From Defluviicoccus sp. (GTDB lineage: Bacteria > Pseudomonadota > Alphaproteobacteria > MPNO01), in contig JAPPHW010000206.1 in assembly GCA_028820945.1 (NCBI GenBank), positions 1-5,484 of the forward strand: a DNA stretch of 5,484 bases, written 5' to 3'. The notes beneath the pieces are model-generated. The model was not told where the DNA came from. It saw nothing but the letters and a program-made list of their open reading frames with translations, and ran no database searches. This document shows, one piece after another, positions 1 through 4,686 of this stretch; position 1 is the first letter of the stretch; each line of letters begins with the position of its first letter. Position numbers and translations under genes: made by a program.

Positions 1-352
<352 letters not shown>

Positions 353-356
353 TCAG

Positions 357-385
357 CGTATACTTTCAGGGAAGTGTTGTAACAA
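357..385 (-). promoter_or_regulatory. Putative sigma70-type promoter for glnB
   Basis: Read on the minus strand, TTGTTA (385-380) and TATACG (362-357) are separated by exactly 17 bp, each matching 4 of 6 consensus bases. Transcription would begin near 350, giving a leader of about 150 nt before the glnB ATG. This is the most AT-rich patch between the anti-sigma-like gene and glnB. I found no GG-N10-GC sigma54 (RpoN) core in the same region. The call rests on sequence match only. Confidence 0.45.
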
Positions 386-401
386 GTTCCGATTTTGACG
401 C

Positions 402-428
402 ACTGCGTTGCGTTTTCGGCAACGCAGT
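402..428. repeat. Perfect 10-bp inverted repeat upstream of glnB promoter
   Basis: The arms ACTGCGTTGC (402-411) and GCAACGCAGT (419-428) are exact reverse complements around a 7-nt centre. The repeat starts 19 bp past the stop of the anti-sigma-like gene, and its centre is about 65 bp upstream of the predicted glnB start point. No T-run follows on either strand, so it is not a canonical intrinsic terminator. It could be an operator for an activator of glnB or a 3'-end-protecting hairpin of the sigma operon mRNA. Both roles are inference. Confidence 0.6.
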
Positions 429-447
429 TTCCGCCCCGAAGGCTTCG

Positions 448-1071
448 CTATATCGGCGATATCGCATCGATCGGCGGCTGGTCCGCGTCGGGCCAGCTGG
501 CGATGTCGAAGTCGTCGGAGGCGTCCGAATCGAACTCGACGAAGTTCGGGTCCACCGGGACCGGAGTTCCCAGCTCTTCGCCGAGAGCGGCTTCGTCTTC
601 GTCCGGCAGCGTCGCCTGGACGTCCCCTGGACCGTAAGCGACTTCGGACGCGGTGCCGGGCGAAGAGCCGGACCCGATCCAGACACCGCCCAGCGCAGCC
701 GCCAGAAACAGGTTGAGGACGACCGACACCGTCAGCGCGTTCGATCGCATGGCGCGAAACAGGGTTCGTCCCGCCGGAGACGAAATCTCCACGGCGCTTG
801 CGGAGTCCCGTTCGAGCGCGGTCACGCGCTCCACGAGCGCATCCGACGGCGGGGGCGGCGCGCCGAACCGCGACAGCAGGTAGTCGAGCCCGTGGGCCTC
901 CGCGAGCAGCGTCCTCGCTTCCTCGGAGCGGCCCGCGAGAGAGATCCCCGAATATCGGTCGGCTTCGGGCCATCGTTCGAAATCGCCGCCATAGGCCTGG
1001 ACGAGCTCGGCGAACCGGCCGAGCGACATACCGGACGCCGCGGACGATTTGGGGAGATCTCTCTCGTTCAT
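448..1071 (-). CDS. Single-pass membrane protein, putative anti-sigma factor
   Basis: This 207-residue protein lies directly after the ECF sigma gene: the sigma TAA and this ATG are 2 bp apart. A GAGG ribosome-binding site (1083-1080) sits 8 nt before the start, so translational coupling is likely. Residues 1-109 are hydrophilic and probably cytoplasmic, with a F-A-E-L-V-Q-A-Y-G-G-D-F-E-R-W-P-E-A-D-R segment (20-39), a type I have seen in alphaproteobacterial proteins encoded beside sigma factors. Residues 112-133 form one hydrophobic membrane span. The tail (134-207) is strongly acidic and, like the span, has no Lys, Arg or His, so the positive-inside rule places it in the periplasm. There is no cysteine, so this is not a zinc-binding (ZAS) anti-sigma factor. 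The anti-sigma role is inferred from gene order and topology, not from a recognised domain. An upstream in-frame extension overlaps the sigma gene and was discarded. Confidence 0.75.
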   Translation of the reverse strand: MNERDLPKSSAASGMSLGRFAELVQAYGGDFERWPEADRYSGISLAGRSEEARTLLAEAHGLDYLLSRFGAPPPPSDALVERVTALERDSASAVEISSPAGRTLFRAMRSNALTVSVVLNLFLAAALGGVWIGSGSSPGTASEVAYGPGDVQATLPDEDEAALGEELGTPVPVDPNFVEFDSDASDDFDIASWPDADQPPIDAISPI

Positions 1072-1073
1072 CG

Positions 1074-1661
1074 TTACGACCTCACTTCCAGAAGGTTCTC
1101 GACATGAGGCGAGAGCGTTTTTCGCAACCGCCTGCGGGCGCGCGCGAGAAGCGATTCGACGGCCTCCGTGCTTACTCCCAGGGCGCTCGCGGCTTCCTGC
1201 CCGCTGAATCCCTGGAAGTGCACGAGCACCAATGCCGCCCTCTGGCGGTCGGGCAGGGCCGCGACCGCTTTTCTGACCGCGCGCCGGATCGCGAGGTCGT
1301 CGTCCAGCGATCCGTTTTCGCGGTCGTCGAACCGCTCGACGTTCTCCGGCATCGGGGCGAGACGCGCGCGGGCTCGTCTGCGGTCGATGCACAGGTTGGT
1401 CGCGACGCGCAGCAGCCAGGACCGGAGAGCGGGGCCGTCCGTCCGCCACTCCGGCGCCTTCCGGAGCAAGCGGACAAAAGTCTCCTGAGCGACATCCTCG
1501 GCTTCCGCGCGGTCGCCCAGGATACGCCAGGAACAGGCCAGAACCGACGGCAGGTGGCGCCCGGAGAGCGTCGCCATGGCGCCGTCGCAGCCGTCCGCGA
1601 GGCGCAGGACGAGACCGTCGTCCGTCTCCTCGGCGGCCGGCTGCTGGCGGGCGGGCTCCAT
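1074..1661 (-). CDS. RNA polymerase sigma factor, ECF (group IV) family
   Basis: ECF sigma factors direct RNA polymerase to a small regulon and are usually held inactive by a membrane partner. The 195-residue product has the two standard domains. Region 2 spans about 28-95, with the -10-contacting segment D-R-A-E-A-E-D-V-A-Q-E-T-F (50-62) and S-W-L-L-R-V-A-T-N-L (81-90). Region 4 spans about 134-183, with L-P-D-R-Q-R-A-A-L (136-144) and the helix-turn-helix G-F-S-G-Q-E-A-A-S-A-L-G-V-S (151-164). There is no C-terminal extension. The ATG at 1661 is 17 bp beyond the EF-hand gene's stop. A TTG at 1703 would add 14 residues and overlap that gene; neither start has a good ribosome-binding site. 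The gene lies between an exported EF-hand protein gene and a membrane protein gene, which points to an envelope signal. The ECF subgroup cannot be assigned by eye. Confidence 0.93.
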   Translation of the reverse strand: MEPARQQPAAEETDDGLVLRLADGCDGAMATLSGRHLPSVLACSWRILGDRAEAEDVAQETFVRLLRKAPEWRTDGPALRSWLLRVATNLCIDRRRARARLAPMPENVERFDDRENGSLDDDLAIRRAVRKAVAALPDRQRAALVLVHFQGFSGQEAASALGVSTEAVESLLARARRRLRKTLSPHVENLLEVRS

Positions 1662-1678
1662 CCGCCGGGCCGGCTCGG

Positions 1679-2182
1679 CTACCGCCGGTGACCGCGCCGC
1701 CAACCGGCGGGCGGGCCCCTTCGCGGCAACTCGTCGGCCGCCACCGTTCCGTCGCCGTTGGCGTCGTAGCGCTTGAACCAGCGGGCGGACGGCGCCTCGA
1801 TTTCCGCCTGGGTAACCTTCGCGTCGCCGTCGGTATCCAGCATGTCGAACAGGCTGGTGGCTCCCAGACTGCGGATCAGACGGCCGCGGCGCCGGAATTC
1901 GTCGACCGAGAGGACGCCGTCGCCGTCCACATCGGCCGCGCCGGCGATCCGCTTCTGTTCGGCCTGAATTTCCGCCAGCGATACATCGCCGCTGCCGTCG
2001 GTGTCGTAGAGGCGGAGGAAACGGGCGGCGCGCCAGCCCGTCCCCTTCCGGGTTTCCTGGCCCGCCGCGCTCGTTTCCCGGTCGTTGTTCGCGGTCGGAG
2101 TTTGCGCGAGAGCGGCGTTCGCACCGAAAGCGAGGAGGGCGGCGATGGAGGCGACGCCCAGGGTCTTCGACAAAGCAGCCAT
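1679..2182 (-). CDS. Exported EF-hand calcium-binding protein
   Basis: This 167-residue protein has a signal peptide (hydrophobic core about 8-25, likely cleavage after A-L-A at 26), so it is probably periplasmic. Four EF-hand loops follow: DTDGSGDVSLAE (60-71), DVDGDGVLSVDE (84-95), DTDGDAKVTQAE (116-127) and DANGDGTVAADE (140-151). Loops 1, 2 and 4 have the D-x-[DN]-G-[DS]-G pattern and a closing Glu. Loop 3 has Ala in place of the Gly at position 6 but keeps the ligand positions. The pairs 1-2 and 3-4 are spaced as two EF lobes. The C-terminus is rich in Arg, Gly and Pro. The ATG has a good ribosome-binding site (AAGGAA at 2194-2189). It is the first gene of the sigma operon, so it may be under the sigma factor's own control. 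Calcium binding is expected from the motifs; its partner and role are unknown. Confidence 0.9.
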   Translation of the reverse strand: MAALSKTLGVASIAALLAFGANAALAQTPTANNDRETSAAGQETRKGTGWRAARFLRLYDTDGSGDVSLAEIQAEQKRIAGAADVDGDGVLSVDEFRRRGRLIRSLGATSLFDMLDTDGDAKVTQAEIEAPSARWFKRYDANGDGTVAADELPRRGPPAGWRRGHRR

Positions 2183-2255
2183 GTCAGGTTCCTTCGCTGT
2201 GAATTTCCGTTACCCATAAACACGGCGGCGGCCGGAAAAACCCGTCGCGCCGATT

Positions 2256-2284
2256 TTGCCCGCCGCCGGCGTTCATGCTAGACG
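2256..2284 (+). promoter_or_regulatory. Weak candidate promoter for the aminotransferase gene
   Basis: TTGCCC (2256-2261) and TAGACG (2279-2284) are 17 bp apart, matching 4 and 3 of 6 consensus bases. The implied start point near 2291 leaves a short leader of about 24 nt before the GTG start. The surroundings are very GC-rich, so chance matches are possible. I could not find a convincing promoter for the divergent EF-hand/sigma operon in the same 132-bp gap. An ECF-type promoter could be present, but its consensus is unknown. Confidence 0.25.
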
Positions 2285-2302
2285 ACGCCGCGCGCCGCAA
2301 AC

Positions 2303-2307
2303 GGGAG
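2303..2307 (+). promoter_or_regulatory. Ribosome-binding site fixing the aminotransferase GTG start
   Basis: GGGAG lies 7 nt upstream of the GTG at 2315. No ATG with comparable spacing exists before the conserved N-terminal residues, so this site decides the start. Confidence 0.7.
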
Positions 2308-2314
2308 AATTTCG

Positions 2315-3478
2315 GTGAAGGCCGCCAACAGCGTCCTTTCGGGCTACGGAACGACCGTCTTCGAGGTCATGTCGCGCCTCGCCCAGGAGCACGATTCGGT
2401 CAATCTGGGACAGGGATTCCCGGACGGCAACGGCCCGCCGGACGTGGTCGCGGCCGCGGCCGACTACCTTGAGAACGGAGTCAACCAGTACCCCTCGATG
2501 ATGGGGATTCCCCCGCTTCGCGAGGCCGTCGCCGAGCACGCCAAACGGTTCTACGACCTCGACGTGGACTGGCCGCGGGAGGTGCTGGTCACGTCCGGCG
2601 GAACGGAAGCCCTCGGAGCGTCGCTCTTCGGGCTGATCGAACCCGGCGACGAGGCCGTGCTGATTGAGCCGCTCTACGATTCCTACCTTCCCATCGTCCG
2701 CCGAGCGGGCGCGGTTCCGAAAACGGTCCGTCTCGAGCCGCCCGACTGGGCATTGCCGGTCGACGAGCTGCGCGCGGCGTTCTCGGAAAGGACCAAGCTG
2801 ATCCTGTTCAATACGCCGATGAATCCCTGCGCCAAGGTATTCACGCGGGACGAGCTGGATCTTATCGCCGCGCTCTGCATCGAACACGACGCCTATGCGG
2901 TGTGCGACGAGGTCTACGAGCATCTGGCCTTCGACGGCAAACCCCACATCCCGACGATCGCCCTGCCCGGCATGCGCGAGCGGGCGGTCAGGATCGCCTC
3001 CGCGGGCAAGATTTTTTCCCTGACCGGCTGGAAAGTCGGCATGGTCACGGCGGCGCCCGATTTGCTGACGCCGATCGCCAAGGCGCACCAGTTCCTGACA
3101 TTCACCACACCGCCCAATCTGCAGAGCGCGGTTGCCTACGGGTTGCGCAAGGACGACGCCTATTTCGAGCGGCTTAACGCCGACATGCAGGCGCGGCGCG
3201 ATTTCCTCGCCTCCGGGCTCGCCGATATCGGCTTCGGGATCGTGCCCTGCGCGGGCACCTATTTCCTGACCACCGATTTCCGACCGCTCGGTTTCAACGG
3301 CGACGACGTGGATTTCTGCCGCCATATCACGACCGAAGCGCGGGTCACGGCCGTCCCTGTCAGCGCGTTCTACGAGAGCGGCGAAGTACGCCACTTCGCC
3401 CGCTTCGCCTTCTGCAAGGAGGAAGCGGCCCTGGAAGAGGCGATCGCGCGCCTGCGTACGCATTTCGGCGGGTCTTGA
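2315..3478 (+). CDS. PLP-dependent aminotransferase, class I/II (fold type I)
   Basis: The 387-residue enzyme belongs to the aminotransferase I/II family and most resembles the kynurenine-oxoglutarate / methionine (YbdL-like) aminotransferase group. It should transfer an amino group between an amino acid and a 2-oxo acid in the cytoplasm. Visible motifs are N-L-G-Q-G-F-P-D (30-37), T-S-G-G-T-E-A-L (93-100) in the cofactor phosphate-binding region, N-T-P-M-N-P (166-171), D-E-V-Y (198-201; Asp198 to the pyridine nitrogen), and S-A-G-K-I-F-S-L-T-G-W-K-V-G (229-242) with Lys232 as the Schiff-base lysine. Arg363 in F-A-R-F is the expected substrate-carboxylate ligand. Length is normal for the family. 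After N-P the usual T-G reads C-A (172-173). The substrate cannot be fixed from sequence; a DapC-like role in lysine synthesis is another possibility in this group. The start is GTG with a good ribosome-binding site. No operon partner is seen. Confidence 0.93.
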   Translation: MKAANSVLSGYGTTVFEVMSRLAQEHDSVNLGQGFPDGNGPPDVVAAAADYLENGVNQYPSMMGIPPLREAVAEHAKRFYDLDVDWPREVLVTSGGTEALGASLFGLIEPGDEAVLIEPLYDSYLPIVRRAGAVPKTVRLEPPDWALPVDELRAAFSERTKLILFNTPMNPCAKVFTRDELDLIAALCIEHDAYAVCDEVYEHLAFDGKPHIPTIALPGMRERAVRIASAGKIFSLTGWKVGMVTAAPDLLTPIAKAHQFLTFTTPPNLQSAVAYGLRKDDAYFERLNADMQARRDFLASGLADIGFGIVPCAGTYFLTTDFRPLGFNGDDVDFCRHITTEARVTAVPVSAFYESGEVRHFARFAFCKEEAALEEAIARLRTHFGGS

Positions 3479-3504
3479 CGCGCGCGCGAGGCGGGGGCTA
3501 GAGA
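3475..3504 (+). promoter_or_regulatory. Putative tRNA-His promoter overlapping the upstream stop codon
   Basis: TTGACG (3475-3480, 5 of 6 matches to the -35 consensus) contains the TGA stop of the aminotransferase gene. TAGAGA (3499-3504, 3 of 6 matches) follows after 18 bp. The start point would be near 3511, about 8 nt before the mature tRNA, as expected for a short tRNA leader. The strong -35 and weak -10 pattern is plausible for a high-GC alphaproteobacterium. Confidence 0.5.
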
Positions 3505-3519
3505 GGCGCTCCTCCTGCG

Positions 3520-3596
3520 GTGGCTGTAGCTCAGTCGGTTAGAGCGCCTGGTTGTGGTCCAGGAGGTCGGGGGTTCGAATCCCCTCAGCCACCCCA
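3520..3596 (+). tRNA. tRNA-His (anticodon GTG)
   Basis: A full cloverleaf can be drawn. The acceptor stem GTGGCTG pairs with CAGCCAC (3586-3592). The D arm is GCTC/GAGC, and the anticodon stem CCTGG/CCAGG (3547-3551, 3559-3563) encloses loop TTGTGGT with anticodon GTG at 3554-3556. The T arm is GGGGG/CCCCT around TTCGAAT. The discriminator is C73 (3593) and CCA (3594-3596) is encoded. A G at 3519 supplies the extra G-1 that pairs with C73, the identity element for histidyl-tRNA synthetase. No intrinsic terminator is seen downstream. Confidence 0.98.
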
Positions 3597-3601
3597 GTAT
3601 C

Positions 3602-3640
3602 TTGCGCCACGGTCTCGACATTCGGCGCGGGATGGCGCAA
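3602..3640. repeat. 8-bp inverted repeat downstream of tRNA-His
   Basis: TTGCGCCA (3602-3609) and TGGCGCAA (3633-3640) are exact reverse complements 23 nt apart. GCGCC at 3604-3608 can instead pair with GGCGC at 3624-3628, so two alternative hairpins are possible. It starts 5 bp after the tRNA CCA end. The bases after the second arm are A-rich rather than T-rich, so it is not a standard terminator for the tRNA. Its role is unknown; it may affect 3' processing of the tRNA precursor. Confidence 0.4.
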
Positions 3641-3673
3641 AAATTCGGTGTAATCCGCGCATTCGAGGCGTCG

Positions 3674-3838
3674 ATGCACAGCGAAACCGACGATCGCCGC
3701 AAGGGCAACGGGCGCGACGTCAACGAGGACGAGCGCAAGGAACAGCCTTGGCCGGACGACAGCGTGCCGCGGCCGCCCGGCCAGCCCCCTATCGACCGTC
3801 CTCCGGCGGAACGGCCGGAGACGAGCGGACCTGTCTGA
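3674..3838 (+). CDS. Small hypothetical hydrophilic, proline-rich protein
   Basis: I do not recognise this 54-residue ORF. The N-terminal half is charged ([20 protein letters not shown] at 1-20), and the second half is proline-rich, with repeated P-P pairs (34-35, 38-39, 43-44). It has no hydrophobic segment, cysteine or signal peptide, and is probably disordered. About 80% of its codons end in G or C, consistent with real coding sequence here. The ATG at 3674 has GAGG (3665-3668) 5 nt upstream. An in-frame ATG at 3632 would add 14 residues but lies inside the inverted repeat and lacks a ribosome-binding site. It is about 100 bp upstream of gpmA on the same strand and could be co-transcribed with tRNA-His or gpmA. 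It could also be a chance ORF. Confidence 0.45.
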   Translation: MHSETDDRRKGNGRDVNEDERKEQPWPDDSVPRPPGQPPIDRPPAERPETSGPV

Positions 3839-3848
3839 GCGATCCGGT

Positions 3849-3863
3849 TCGCAAGCCTTGCGA
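3849..3863. repeat. Short hairpin between the small ORF and gpmA
   Basis: TCGCAA (3849-3854) and TTGCGA (3858-3863) form a perfect 6-bp stem with a 3-nt loop, and flanking GG and CC could extend it past one mismatch. It begins 10 bp after the small ORF's stop. No T-run follows, so termination is not supported. The octamer GCGATCCG occurs at 3839-3846 and again at 3860-3867, the second copy overlapping the right arm. Confidence 0.35.
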
Positions 3864-3927
3864 TCCGCGCATCGGGCGAATACACAGTCCGCGCCGGGCT
3901 CGACGTCGTCTGCCGCCGCCGGAACGA

Positions 3928-3932
3928 AAGGA
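3928..3932 (+). promoter_or_regulatory. Ribosome-binding site fixing the gpmA TTG start
   Basis: AAGGA lies 7 nt upstream of the TTG at 3940. The next codons give P-T-L-I-L-V-R-H-G, the normal N-terminus of this enzyme family, so TTG is the start despite being a rare initiator. Confidence 0.8.
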
Positions 3933-3939
3933 ACCGCCG

Positions 3940-4683
3940 TTGCCCACGCTGATTCTGGTACGTCACGGCCAGAGCGACTGGAATCTCCAGAACCGGTTCA
4001 CCGGATGGGTCGATGTCGATCTCTCGCCGGCCGGCGTCGAGGAGGCGCGGGCTGCCGGGCGAGCGCTGGCGGGAGAGGAGATCCGCGTCGACCGCGCCTT
4101 CACCTCGGTATTGAAGCGCGCGATCCGGACGCTCTGGATCGTTCTCGACGAGATCGACCAGATGTGGGTACCGGTCGAACGCTCGTGGCGTCTCAACGAA
4201 CGCCATTACGGTGCGCTTCAGGGGCTCGACAAGGCGGAGACCGCCGCCGTGCACGGGGCGGAGCAGGTCAAAATCTGGCGCCGAAGCTACGCTATTCCAC
4301 CGCCAGCGCTGGATACCGACGATCCGACCCATCCCCGATTCCAACGGCGCTACGAGCATCTTTCGCGAGGCGATCTGCCGTCGGCTGAAAGCTTGAAAGC
4401 GACGCTTGAGCGCGTGCTGCCGTACTGGCACGACACCGTGGCGCCCGTGTTGGCGCGCGGCGAGACTGTCATGATCGCCGCCCACGGCAACAGCCTGAGG
4501 GCGCTCGTCAAATATCTCGACCGGATATCGGAAGAGGACATCCTCGAGCTCAACATCCCGACCGGGCTGCCGCTGATCTACGATCTGGGAGCGGACCTGA
4601 CCGTGAAGTCCAGCCGGTACCTCGCCGACGAGCAAACGGTGAAGGCCGCCGCCGCCGCCGTCGCCAACCAGGCGGCACGCTAG
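3940..4683 (+). CDS. gpmA: 2,3-bisphosphoglycerate-dependent phosphoglycerate mutase
   Basis: The enzyme interconverts 3- and 2-phosphoglycerate in glycolysis and gluconeogenesis through a phosphohistidine intermediate, in the cytoplasm. The 247-residue product carries the R-H-G signature (8-10) with His9 as the phosphorylated residue, then Q-S-D-W-N, F-T-G-W (20-23), Arg60, [12 protein letters not shown] (84-95) with Glu87 as the acid/base residue, W-R-R-S-Y (113-117), and A-A-H-G-N-S-L-R (180-187) with His182 as the second active-site His. The late motif [13 protein letters not shown] is also intact. It is the long form of about 250 residues, with the segment at about 122-147 that shorter rhizobial GpmA proteins lack. 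The start is TTG with a strong ribosome-binding site. The 101-bp gap from the small ORF could hold a promoter, but none is clear. It converges on the AbrB-family gene. Confidence 0.97.
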   Translation: MPTLILVRHGQSDWNLQNRFTGWVDVDLSPAGVEEARAAGRALAGEEIRVDRAFTSVLKRAIRTLWIVLDEIDQMWVPVERSWRLNERHYGALQGLDKAETAAVHGAEQVKIWRRSYAIPPPALDTDDPTHPRFQRRYEHLSRGDLPSAESLKATLERVLPYWHDTVAPVLARGETVMIAAHGNSLRALVKYLDRISEEDILELNIPTGLPLIYDLGADLTVKSSRYLADEQTVKAAAAAVANQAAR

Positions 4684-4686
4684 GGA

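Noticed and set aside
456..465. GCGATATCGC perfect palindrome
   Set aside because: It lies inside the last codons of the anti-sigma-like gene and has no supporting context as an operator.
1072..1449. N-terminal extension of the anti-sigma-like protein
   Set aside because: The frame stays open upstream but lies wholly within the sigma gene; the ATG at 1071, with GAGG 8 nt before it, is the natural start.
1662..1703. TTG start at 1703 for the sigma factor
   Set aside because: It would overlap the EF-hand gene by 25 bp, uses a rare start codon and has no well-spaced ribosome-binding site; the ATG at 1661 still includes the whole sigma region 2. Not fully excluded.
2223..2268. CGGCGGCGG / CCGCCGCCG inverted repeat in the divergent intergenic region
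   Set aside because: It is simple GC-triplet sequence; such complementarity is expected by chance here and no T-run follows.
2273..3463. Long open frame on the minus strand opposite the aminotransferase (396 codons)
   Set aside because: It is antisense to a clearly conserved enzyme, shows no recognisable domain, and is the kind of long shadow frame expected in GC-rich DNA.
3602..3650. Intrinsic terminator for tRNA-His
   Set aside because: The stem is followed by A residues, not T residues, and has a 23-nt loop.
3597..3680. Possible integration site or mobile element next to tRNA-His
   Set aside because: tRNA genes are common integration targets, but there is no integrase, no second copy of the tRNA 3' end and no change in base composition.
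3370..4635. Long minus-strand open frame across the tRNA and gpmA (421 codons)
   Set aside because: It runs antisense through tRNA-His and gpmA, and its translation resembles no protein family.
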